DNA from: Verrucomicrobiota bacterium | GTDB taxonomy: Bacteria > Verrucomicrobiota > Verrucomicrobiia > Opitutales > Opitutaceae | Length of the DNA stretch: 64,000 bases | NCBI GenBank assembly: GCA_016235555.1 | Contig: JACRKC010000005.1 | Span: 1-64,000 of the forward strand | Direction: 5' to 3' | Shown: piece after piece, positions 41,703 to 49,928 of the stretch | How the letters are laid out: every line of letters starts with the position of its first letter | Position numbering within the stretch: the first letter of the stretch is position 1 | Notes under the pieces: model-generated | Databases searched by the model: none | What the model saw: the letters and a program-made list of their open reading frames with translations, nothing else | What the model was told of the DNA's origin: nothing | Made by a program: the position numbers and the translations under genes

Positions 41703-43496
41703 CTACCGCGCCGAGACCTTCCGCGTCCCGGGCTTGTTTTTCGCCTGCTTGAGCGCGTCGGTCCAGATCGCGAGGGCGGCCTTGGCGGCCGCCAGCTTGG
41801 ACTGAGCCGCGCCCACCGCAGCCCTGGCCTCGGCTTGCTTTTTCGCCTCGGCGTCGCCGCGCGACTCAAGCGCCACAAGCGCGGCCGTCGTCTTGTCCAA
41901 CTCCTGCTGCAACGCGACGAGGCGCAGCGCGCCTTGCCTGACTCGCTCGGCGAGCGACGGCGGATTGGCGTCCAACTGGCCGGTGACTTTGCCGGTCTTT
42001 GTTTCCCAGACGTAGACTTTCCCCTGCCAGTCGCTCCCGAGCACCAGCCTCCCGTCGTCTGTGAACGTCACCCGGTTTGGCAGATCCCCGGAGAAGGCGA
42101 GCGACTGCAGGTTTCGACCGGACACATCCCAGATGACAACCTTGTTGTCGCGTCCGCTCGAAACGATGCGACCGTCGTGGGCGAAACGCGCGGCGAGAGC
42201 CCCGCCGGGATGCGCATTGACGCTGCGGAGCGCGCTGCCGTCGGCGGCCTTCCAGAGCTTGAGCGCGCCATCCTCCCCCGCGGATACGAACATCTCGGAG
42301 TCATCGCGCCAGCTGATTGCCGTGACCGCGCCGCGGTGGCCCGGCAGCGTAAACACCTCCTGGCCGGCGTCGGCGTCCCACACCACGATGCCGCCATTCC
42401 GATCGGCGGTCGCGAGGTATTTGCCGTCCGGCGAAAACTCGAGCGCGGTCACCCAGTCGGTGTGCTTTTTCAGGCGAAACTCGAGGGCGCCGCTCCTGGT
42501 GCGGTAGATTTTGACGATCTTGTCCGGCCCGCCGAGCGCGATCCACTGCTGATCCGAGCTGAGGTCGGCCGCGAGCACGGAGTCGTATTGATCGCCGATG
42601 GTGATGATGCGCTCGCCCGTGGCGACGTCCCACACGGCCGCGGCGCCGGATTTTCCGCCCCGGCCTCCACCCGCGACGAGCAACTGGCCGTTGCGACTGA
42701 ATTTCACGTCGCAGACCAGGCCCTCGGGGAACGGCAGCACCCCGGCAAACTCGAAATCGCTGGTGCGGTAAAAAACGATCTGGCGCGTCCCTGACAACGC
42801 CACAACGGGCGCCCACGGGCTGCTCGCCACCGCGCTCAAGGCCGAGCCCCGCTCACCGAGAACCACGGGCTCCAAAGCCAGTGTCGCCGGCATGACGGGC
42901 GGGCCCGCCGGCCGGCCGACCGACGCATTTTTCAACGAGAGATCGGCCGCGGGCCGGGCGGCCGCCAGCGCCTTGCTGTTTACGCCCTGGAGCAGACCGC
43001 CCTCGATCCACGCGCGGACAATGCCGACGTCGCGCTCGGAAAGTTTCGCGTTGGGCGGCATGGTGGGTTCATCCGCATGGGTGATGGACTTGAACAGCTG
43101 GCTGCCGACGGCATCGCCGGGAGTCAGGCCGGCACCGCTCCCGCCGCCCTTGAGCGCGGCTGAGAACGACGTGAGATCGAGGTCGCCCTTCAGTTTGTCG
43201 GGGTTGTGGCACTTGAGGCAGTTATCCCGGAAGATCGGAAACACGTCGTCCTCGTAGGTGACGCGTTTCGAGTCGGCGGCGGGAGCGGTGGTCGCGAGGG
43301 CGATGGCGGCGAAGGTTAATCCAAGAAATTCACCACGAGCCTTGCGAAGGCATCGAAAAAGGTCGGGACGGCTCTCCGAGCCGGCCTGGGTATGCGGCCT
43401 CGCTCGCGTTGGCGCTCTGAAATCCACGCCGGAACTCGGGACGCCGCGGAGAGGCGTCCCTACCTTCACGCGATTTCTGCTCAAGGGGATTTTCAC
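41703..43496 (-). CDS. Planctomycete-type cytochrome c domain with WD40 repeats
   Basis: A 597-residue exported protein. A planctomycete-cytochrome domain with one haem site CLKCH lies in YEDDVFPIFRDNCLKCHNPDKLKGDLD (about residues 80-106); then a seven-bladed WD40-type propeller (about 190-510) and a C-terminal coiled coil rich in alanine and lysine. Residues 12-45 (VGTPLRGVPSS...TQAGSESRPDL) are the in-frame translation of a palindromic repeat lying between the start codon and the hydrophobic signal segment (LGLTFAAIALATTAPAA). It is the last gene of the operon, three bases after the DUF1549 gene. Function unknown, possibly polymer degradation or electron transfer at the cell surface. Confidence 0.85.
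   Translation of the reverse strand: MKIPLSRNRVKVGTPLRGVPSSGVDFRAPTRARPHTQAGSESRPDLFRCLRKARGEFLGLTFAAIALATTAPAADSKRVTYEDDVFPIFRDNCLKCHNPDKLKGDLDLTSFSAALKGGGSGAGLTPGDAVGSQLFKSITHADEPTMPPNAKLSERDVGIVRAWIEGGLLQGVNSKALAAARPAADLSLKNASVGRPAGPPVMPATLALEPVVLGERGSALSAVASSPWAPVVALSGTRQIVFYRTSDFEFAGVLPFPEGLVCDVKFSRNGQLLVAGGGRGGKSGAAAVWDVATGERIITIGDQYDSVLAADLSSDQQWIALGGPDKIVKIYRTRSGALEFRLKKHTDWVTALEFSPDGKYLATADRNGGIVVWDADAGQEVFTLPGHRGAVTAISWRDDSEMFVSAGEDGALKLWKAADGSALRSVNAHPGGALAARFAHDGRIVSSGRDNKVVIWDVSGRNLQSLAFSGDLPNRVTFTDDGRLVLGSDWQGKVYVWETKTGKVTGQLDANPPSLAERVRQGALRLVALQQELDKTTAALVALESRGDAEAKKQAEARAAVGAAQSKLAAAKAALAIWTDALKQAKNKPGTRKVSAR
43361..43464 (-). repeat. In-frame coding palindromic repeat (family A) near the WD40 gene start
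   Basis: GGTAGGGACGCCTCTCCGCG and GGCCGGCTCGGAGAGCCGTC are the arms on the coding strand. It is translated as residues 12-45 in the same frame as the ccoI copy; TQAGSESRP is identical in both. A single family I end (GCATCGAAAAAGG) follows directly. Confidence 0.88.
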
Positions 43497-43499
43497 GGC

Positions 43500-46034
43500 T
43501 CAATGATTGAACACAAATTCCTTCGCGTTGAGCAGCGACCAGAAGAGGTCGTTCAACACGACTTCGTCCTTCCTCCCCTCACCGAAGAAGGACGAGAGCT
43601 GCTCGGTTTCGACGGTCGTCGGGAACCGCGCCAGCACCCGCAGATACAGTTCCTCGATGATCTCGTCCCGCGTGCGCCCCTCTTTTTGGAGCCGGCGCAC
43701 GAGTCCGCCGTTCGTGAGCTTGGCGTTCACCGCGGTGCCGTTGAGCAGATGCAGCGCCTGCGAGAGATTCGGCTCCATGCGCACCTCGCACGAGCACGGC
43801 GTCTCGCGCGTGGCGCGACCAAACGTGGTCAGGAAGTAGTTGCTCGTGCGCCCGTCGGCGATTTCGACGGCCCGGGCGCCCAGCGGGAGCCCGCGCAACT
43901 TCTCCGCATCCCCCGTGATATCGCTGAGCGCGTCGAGCAGGACCTCCGCCCGGATGCGCCGCACGCTGCTGCGGGAGAAATTTCGCTCGTCGTTGGCGTT
44001 CGTCTCGTTGGCGAGGGCCGAGGCCTGGTAGGTGCGCGAGGTGCAGATGTCGCGGATGAGCCGCCGGAAATCGTAGCGATATTCGATCAGGTGCGTGGCG
44101 AGCGCTTCGAGCAGTTCCGGATTCGAAGCCGGATTGCTCACGCGCACATCGTCCACCGGATCGACGATGCCCCGGCCGAAACACTGCGCCCAGATGATGT
44201 TCGCCAGGTTCCTGGCAAAATACCGATTGCCGGGCGCGAGCAACCAGTCCGCCAGCACCGCCCGGCGATCGGCCCCCTTGGCGATCTCGGGCTGGGCGCC
44301 ACCGAGAAACCTGGGCGCCACGTCCTTGCCGCCGACCGGATGCTTGACCCCGCCGCTGCCGCTGTTGAAGACCACGGTCTCGCGCGGATCCTCGCCGGCT
44401 TTGCGCCCCACCTGGGCGAAGAAACCCGCGAAACCATAATAGTCGTTCATCGTCCAGCGATCGAACGGGTGATTGTGACACTGCGCACACTGCAAGCGCA
44501 CACCGAGGAACGCCTGCGCGACATTCTCGGTCATCTTCAGCGTGTCGCGCTCCACCTTGTAGAAGTTTGCCGCGGGTGTGGCGAAACTCGGTCCCGTGGC
44601 GGTGAGCAGCGTGCGCACCATCTGGTCGGCCGGCACGTTGCGCGCGATCTGGTCGTCCAGCCACTCGAAGTATTGCAGCGCGGATTTTCCGCTCATCTGC
44701 AGCTGCTGGTCGGCGCTGCGAATCTGCAGCAACTCGGCCCATTTCATCACCCACACCTCGGCAAACTCCTTCCGTGCGAGCAACTCGTCCACGATCGCGG
44801 CGCGTTTGCCGGCGGACTTGTCCGCGAGGAACTTCCGCACGGCGGCCGGCGCCGGCAGCGTGCCGGTGATATCGAGGCAAACCCGGCGGAGAAACGTCGC
44901 GTCGCCGCACACGGCGGCGGGCGCGATGCGGAGTTTTCGGAGTTTGGCATCCACCAGCGCATCGACGTAGTTGTGCTGCGCGACCTGGGGCCACGTAAAC
45001 TTCAGGCCCTGCGGGATGGCGAGCACCTGCACCCCGGCGATGAGCCCCTCGAAGCGGGCCGTGATGAACGCCTCGCCGCGCGCGACCGCAGTGGCCCGGC
45101 CCAGCTCGCTGACTGCGACCGCCGCATCGTTGCTCGTCATGAACGCCGCGAGCGCCGTCACGTCCCGATCGGTGCCGTCGGCGTAGACGGCGCGGACGTT
45201 GAGTTGCTGGGTCTCACCCCTGCCCTCCAGCACGGCCTGCAGCGGATTCATTTCGAGGCGGACGACCTTCGCCGCAGCCGCGGCATCCTTGCTCGCGCCC
45301 GCCTTCAGCCAGGCGAGCAGCGTGCGATGGAATTCACTCCCGGCCTTGACGCGCTCGCCGCCCGTGTGGGGCACCCGATTGGTGGCCTTCTCGAGCACGA
45401 GGCTTTCCTCCGGCACGGTGAGATTGATGCGCCGCCCGATCACTTCGCGCGTGAGACGAAAATGGTCGCCGTCCGGATCGTAGCCGAAGAGCGAGAGGTG
45501 GAAGCCATCCTTGCCGCGCGACGACCCGTGGCAGGCGCCCGAATTGCAACCCGCCTTGGTCAGAATGGGCATCACGTCTTTCGTAAAACTGACCGGTTCG
45601 GCGACCTTGGCGCCCTCGACCTTCACCGGGACGGCCAGTGCCTTGCCCGCAAACTTCACCCGCAGCTCCGTCCGCCCGTCCGCGACCGGCACGACCACGC
45701 CGCGCTCGAGCTTCGCGATCGACCGGTGAGCAACCGTGAAGCCCGCTTTGTCCGTCACATCCCGCGTGACGCCGTCATCGTAGATCGCCTGCACGACGAG
45801 CGACTGGCGGTCCTGCGCGGTCTGGAGGTTCACGTCGGCGGGAAAAACCTTCACGTCGACGAGCGCGGGTTTGGCGAAGGCAAACGCAGGCAGAGTGAAA
45901 GCAGCGAGGAACGCGGCCCTTAGGTAGGGGCCGATCTCCGAGCGGCCCTGGGTTGATGGGTGCGCACGCTGGAACTCAGGCCCGCCCGGAGGTCGGGCCC
46001 TACCCACGGAAGAGTTGCTCACGCGCTCAGTCAT
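43500..46034 (-). CDS. DUF1549/DUF1553 (PSCyt2-PSD1) protein with haem sites
   Basis: An 844-residue exported protein. In order: an Ig-like/BIG2 domain, a cytochrome-like region with GCNSGACHGSSRGKDGF (a CX4CH site), a second BIG2-like domain, the DUF1549 domain (RVCLDITGTLPAPAAVRKFL, then LQCAQCHNHPFDRW with CXXCH), and the DUF1553 domain (NRYFARNLANIIWAQCFGRG, IRDICTSRTYQASALANETN). Residues 10-38 (VGRARPPGGPEFQRAHP...GPYL) are a translated palindromic repeat sitting before the signal-peptide core (AAFLAAFTLPAFAFA). Start ATG at 46034 overlaps the upstream stop by eight bases, so the genes are translationally coupled. Common in Planctomycetes/Verrucomicrobia; role unproven. Confidence 0.87.
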   Translation of the reverse strand: MTERVSNSSVGRARPPGGPEFQRAHPSTQGRSEIGPYLRAAFLAAFTLPAFAFAKPALVDVKVFPADVNLQTAQDRQSLVVQAIYDDGVTRDVTDKAGFTVAHRSIAKLERGVVVPVADGRTELRVKFAGKALAVPVKVEGAKVAEPVSFTKDVMPILTKAGCNSGACHGSSRGKDGFHLSLFGYDPDGDHFRLTREVIGRRINLTVPEESLVLEKATNRVPHTGGERVKAGSEFHRTLLAWLKAGASKDAAAAAKVVRLEMNPLQAVLEGRGETQQLNVRAVYADGTDRDVTALAAFMTSNDAAVAVSELGRATAVARGEAFITARFEGLIAGVQVLAIPQGLKFTWPQVAQHNYVDALVDAKLRKLRIAPAAVCGDATFLRRVCLDITGTLPAPAAVRKFLADKSAGKRAAIVDELLARKEFAEVWVMKWAELLQIRSADQQLQMSGKSALQYFEWLDDQIARNVPADQMVRTLLTATGPSFATPAANFYKVERDTLKMTENVAQAFLGVRLQCAQCHNHPFDRWTMNDYYGFAGFFAQVGRKAGEDPRETVVFNSGSGGVKHPVGGKDVAPRFLGGAQPEIAKGADRRAVLADWLLAPGNRYFARNLANIIWAQCFGRGIVDPVDDVRVSNPASNPELLEALATHLIEYRYDFRRLIRDICTSRTYQASALANETNANDERNFSRSSVRRIRAEVLLDALSDITGDAEKLRGLPLGARAVEIADGRTSNYFLTTFGRATRETPCSCEVRMEPNLSQALHLLNGTAVNAKLTNGGLVRRLQKEGRTRDEIIEELYLRVLARFPTTVETEQLSSFFGEGRKDEVVLNDLFWSLLNAKEFVFNH
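45923..46005 (-). repeat. In-frame coding palindromic repeat (family A) near the DUF1549 gene start
   Basis: GGTAGGGCCCGACCTCCGGG and AGGGCCGCTCGGAGATCGGC are the arms on the coding strand. It encodes residues 10-38 without disturbing the frame. The loop has CTGAGTTCCAGCGTG, also seen in changed form in the other two copies. Confidence 0.86.
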
Positions 46035-48426
46035 TCGATTTGGCCACCGCTGTCGCGGGCGATGTGGGCGCAGCCGCTCCCGCCGCCGCGACCGCCTTCG
46101 TCTTCGGCGCATCGATGCGCAGCACACTGCCCGGGGCGAGCGTGTGCGAGACCGGCTCACCCGTTTCCGTGACGACCACGTTGCAGGACACGTTCTTGAA
46201 ATTTCCCGTCGGACTCCTGTCGGTGGTCACCACCTCAAAGACCGCCTCGTTGCTGTCCTTGGTGATCGCGATCTCCCTGGCGGTCACGCCGTCGGGCAGA
46301 CCGACGAGCCGTGCGATCGCGGTGCCCTCGAATGCTCTCTTTTGCTCCAGCACACACGTGAGCTTCGCAGTCTTGCCGCGCTCGACCTTGGTCAGGGCGA
46401 TCTTGCCGAGGAGATAAGGCGCCGCGATTTCGAGCGGTGCGAGCTGCGTGGAGACGTAGGCCGTGCCGCCCTTCACGGTCGCACCGGCGACGACAGCGAT
46501 CTTCCACGCGCGAGTTTCGGCCTTCGGCCCGGCGTTGAGTTTGTAGACCATCTCGCTCGCGCCTTTCGGGAGTGTGACATCCGGCTGCGCGCTCACGCCG
46601 GGCGGATTCCACAGCATCTTCAACGTAATCGCTTCGTCGAAGCCCTCCTTCTTCTCGGCCACGATCTTAAGCGCCATTTCGCCGCCCTGCACCAGCGGGA
46701 CCTTCGGCTCGACGATGCGAACCGTGAACGGAACCTCCTCCACGACCGCAGCCGCGATCTGGTCCACCTCCGATTGCACGTAAACCGTGTCGTTCTGGAT
46801 GCGCACCCACTCGACCTTGTGCCGAAAACGCGTCGCGAGGCCGGCGGCTTTGGCCGCGTCCACCGCCTTCGCTGAGGGCCTCAATAGTCGGCCCGCGATG
46901 GGCGCGGTCGCGTCGGCTTCGAACACGACCGGCCCGGCCGACAGACTGCCCGGCACGGCATCCGCGTGCATCGTGATGCCGGCGGGCAGGCCGTCGAATT
47001 CCACGCGGAAGTCGCCGCTAAACGCGTCCCGGTTGGCGTTGAGTAAAATGGCGAAGCGGTTGCCGCGCGGCACGGCGAGCGATTTGCGGGTCTCGTTGTC
47101 GTAACGCGCGGTGTCGGGAATCGACAGAGTAAGGGCCGGCCCCACGGGGGAGATTTCCACCCGATAGGCGAACAGCGGTCCGCCGCGCCCGAGCTGGTCC
47201 GCCACTTTCACCGTGTAGTCGCCATCCTCCGGGATGCGCACGCGCAGGGCGCTGTCGGGATGGCCGGCAGCGTCGTCGTTATTGCCGAGAACGGCGCCCT
47301 TCGATCCCAGCACCGTCAGCACGGGGTCGAGCGGCGAGCCGAGCCGGCGGGCGAACACCTCGATATTGAGATTCTGGTCCTTCTTCGCTTTGAACCGGAA
47401 AAACGCCGTCATGCCCCGGTTCGCCAGCACGCCGTCGAACGCCAGCGGTGCGGGCAGGTTCAGCACCGGCGCATTCGCGGGTGTCGTGCCCGCCTCGATG
47501 GCGCCGGCATCGGGCAGGTCGGTCACTCGCACCCAATTCGGCGACACCCCGCCGCCGTCGCGCAAGGTCACGACCGGCGATTTCTCGGCTTTCTCCGCCG
47601 GAAACGTGATCGACTCCTTCCACTCCCCCGCCGGATCGCCGACAAAGCGCGCCTCAACTGTCTCACCCGCTTTGCCTCCCAGCGGCAGCGCCAGCGCCGG
47701 CCTCGGGTGGTCGCTCACATGGAGCCGGTAGAAGTGGCCGTTGCCCGCGTAGGCCACGTCGCGCAACTGGATGAAATATCTTCCGTCAGCCGGCGCGAGC
47801 AGGGACACGAAACCATCGTGTCCGAGCAGTGGCGAGTCGTCGCTGCGCGCGAGTTCACGGCCGTCGGCGCCCGCGACCATGATGATCGGATCGAACATCG
47901 TCCGACCGAGCCGCGCCCCCTCCACCTCGACGACGAGACGTTGCCCCTGCCTGGCCTCCACGACGAAGCAGTCCACGTCCTCATTGCCATTCGTGCCCTG
48001 CACGGTCGAGTTGAGTGCGACCGCCTGCGCCTTGGCGGGCGTGTTGTTGGGCTCTCGTTCATCAACCGATGGGAACGGCCCGACAAAAAAGATGCGCAGC
48101 GCCGAGAGTCCGCTCGTGGTCCGCAGGCGGAAGGCGTGTTCACCAAGACGGCAGTCCGGCGCGATTTTGAATACCGTCTTCGCCTCGGCAGTCGTGGCCG
48201 ACACGAGCTTTTCCACCGTGATGCCCGGGCTGTAGAAGAGCACATCCTGCGCGTCGGCGAGTCGATCGCCCTTCAGCGTGACTGCGACCTCCGTGCCGCG
48301 CTGCCCGCCGGCGGGCACGACCGAGGCCAGGTTGGGCGCAACGGCCCGGGCGGCCGCGACGCCCAACGCCAACCAACCGGAGAACACCGCCAGCCGCCGC
48401 CAACCTTGCGCACGCACACGACTCAT
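46027..48426 (-). CDS. Exported PPC-domain protein of the planctomycete-like operon
   Basis: A 799-residue protein with a signal peptide (residues 10-29). An IPT/TIG-like domain comes first (LASVVPAGGQRGTEVAVTLKG), then two bacterial pre-peptidase C-terminal (PPC) domains, marked by EREPNNTPAKAQAV...VDCFVVEARQGQRLVVEVE (about residues 125-180) and GYF-like IQLRDVAYAGNGHFYRLHV. The second half is a series of beta-rich domains. It probably binds carbohydrate or protein outside the cell and works with the DUF1501 and DUF1549/1553 proteins encoded on either side at spacings of 3 and -8 bases. Confidence 0.83.
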   Translation of the reverse strand: MSRVRAQGWRRLAVFSGWLALGVAAARAVAPNLASVVPAGGQRGTEVAVTLKGDRLADAQDVLFYSPGITVEKLVSATTAEAKTVFKIAPDCRLGEHAFRLRTTSGLSALRIFFVGPFPSVDEREPNNTPAKAQAVALNSTVQGTNGNEDVDCFVVEARQGQRLVVEVEGARLGRTMFDPIIMVAGADGRELARSDDSPLLGHDGFVSLLAPADGRYFIQLRDVAYAGNGHFYRLHVSDHPRPALALPLGGKAGETVEARFVGDPAGEWKESITFPAEKAEKSPVVTLRDGGGVSPNWVRVTDLPDAGAIEAGTTPANAPVLNLPAPLAFDGVLANRGMTAFFRFKAKKDQNLNIEVFARRLGSPLDPVLTVLGSKGAVLGNNDDAAGHPDSALRVRIPEDGDYTVKVADQLGRGGPLFAYRVEISPVGPALTLSIPDTARYDNETRKSLAVPRGNRFAILLNANRDAFSGDFRVEFDGLPAGITMHADAVPGSLSAGPVVFEADATAPIAGRLLRPSAKAVDAAKAAGLATRFRHKVEWVRIQNDTVYVQSEVDQIAAAVVEEVPFTVRIVEPKVPLVQGGEMALKIVAEKKEGFDEAITLKMLWNPPGVSAQPDVTLPKGASEMVYKLNAGPKAETRAWKIAVVAGATVKGGTAYVSTQLAPLEIAAPYLLGKIALTKVERGKTAKLTCVLEQKRAFEGTAIARLVGLPDGVTAREIAITKDSNEAVFEVVTTDRSPTGNFKNVSCNVVVTETGEPVSHTLAPGSVLRIDAPKTKAVAAAGAAAPTSPATAVAKSND

Positions 48427-48429
48427 GGC

Positions 48430-49749
48430 TCAGGCGAGCAGCTCCTTGACCACCCGGCCGTCCTTCACAATCGACTGCGGGCGTCCGCCGGGCGACATCA
48501 GCTTCTTCTCCGGATCGATGCCGATCTGATTGAAAATCGTCGCGGCATAGTCCTCGACCCTGAGCGGATTGTCTTCGGGCTCGGCCCCGGTCGCATCGGA
48601 CGCGCCGTAGATCTGCCCGCGCTTCACGCCACCGCCGGCGAGCGCGATGGAAAACACCTTGGGCCAGTGATCGCGGCCGGCGGTGCCGTTGACCTTCGGC
48701 GTGCGGCCGAACTCGGTGTTGACGATGACGAGTGTCGAATCGAGCAGGCCACGCTCATCCAGATCGCGGATCAACGCCGCGTAGGCCTTGTCGAAATTCG
48801 GCATCTGGTTCGAGTTGGCGCGCTTGATGTTGTCGTGATGATCCCAGCTCCCGTAGGTGAGCGACACGAACCGCACGCCGGCTTCCACGAGCCGCCGCGC
48901 CAGCAGCATCCGCTGGCCGGCGGCGTTCCGACCGTAGGTCTCGCGGACTTTTGACGGCTCCGCCTTGATATCGAAAGCCGCGCGCGCCTTTTCCGAACTG
49001 ATCATCGCGTAGGCGCGCTGGTAGAAGGAATCCATGCCGTCGAGCACGTCGGATTTTTCCAGCGCGCTGAAATGCGCGTCGACCACCGCGCGCATTTCGC
49101 GACGCTGCTCGAAGCGCTTCGGATCGACGCCGCCGGGCAACGTCAGGTCGCGCACGGAAAAACTGTCGGTCGCCGGATCGCTGCCGAGGGCGAACGGCCC
49201 ATAGGCCGCCCCGAGGTAGCCGGTGCCCTCGTAGGGCGTGACCTGGTTGGGCACGAGGATGTAGGGCGGCAGGTCGGCCCGCGGCCCCAACTCGTGCGCG
49301 ACCACGCTGCCGATGCTCGGGTATTGGAGCGCGGGGCTGGGCCGGTAGCCGGTGAACATCGCGTGCGTGCCGCGCTCGTGCGCCGCCTCGCCGTGCGTCA
49401 TCGAACGGATGACCGTGATCTTGTCGGCGATCTTCGCCGTTTCCTTCAGGTTCTCGGAAAAGTAGACGCCCGGCAGACTCGTTTTGATGCCTTCCATCGG
49501 CCCGCGGTATTCGATCGGCGCCGTGAGTTTCGGATCGAACGACTCCTGGTGCGACATGCCACCCGGCAGGTAGATATTGATCACCGATTTCGCCTTCGCC
49601 GCGACCGGCAATTTCCGGGTCGCCCCAGCCGCGCAGAGTGGCGGCCGAAAAAGATCACTCATCGTCAGTCCCACCGTGCCGAGTAAACCGACGTAGAGGA
49701 ACTCGCGGCGCGACGGCTGCCACGGAGGGTGGGCGTGGGGACGATTCAT
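48430..49749 (-). CDS. DUF1501 family protein, Tat-exported
   Basis: A 439-residue protein of the DUF1501 family, related to the alkaline-phosphatase/sulfatase fold. The N terminus PSRREFLYVGLLG (about residues 12-24) is a twin-arginine-type signal. Family motifs are SVINIYLPGGMSHQESFDPK, IRSMTHGEAAHERGTHAMFTGY, and VNTEFGRTPKVNGTAGRDHWP near the C terminus. It opens the four-gene operon (DUF1501, PPC, DUF1549/1553, cytochrome-WD40). ATG at 49749 follows a long repeat-free leader shared with the divergent glnS. The reaction is unknown. Confidence 0.88.
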   Translation of the reverse strand: MNRPHAHPPWQPSRREFLYVGLLGTVGLTMSDLFRPPLCAAGATRKLPVAAKAKSVINIYLPGGMSHQESFDPKLTAPIEYRGPMEGIKTSLPGVYFSENLKETAKIADKITVIRSMTHGEAAHERGTHAMFTGYRPSPALQYPSIGSVVAHELGPRADLPPYILVPNQVTPYEGTGYLGAAYGPFALGSDPATDSFSVRDLTLPGGVDPKRFEQRREMRAVVDAHFSALEKSDVLDGMDSFYQRAYAMISSEKARAAFDIKAEPSKVRETYGRNAAGQRMLLARRLVEAGVRFVSLTYGSWDHHDNIKRANSNQMPNFDKAYAALIRDLDERGLLDSTLVIVNTEFGRTPKVNGTAGRDHWPKVFSIALAGGGVKRGQIYGASDATGAEPEDNPLRVEDYAATIFNQIGIDPEKKLMSPGGRPQSIVKDGRVVKELLA

Positions 49750-49928
49750 GGGAACAGCGGGGAACTGGCTCAGCCGGTGGGGGGAACACTCCCTCCGCCT
49801 GATCGGGCATGTGACGACAACATCTGGCGCCGGTTTCCGCTCCCCGACAAGTTGATAAACAATTCGGCCGCCGGCCCGCCCAACTGCGTCGTTGCCTCGC
49901 GCCCGGTCGCCGCGCAATTTGACGCCTT

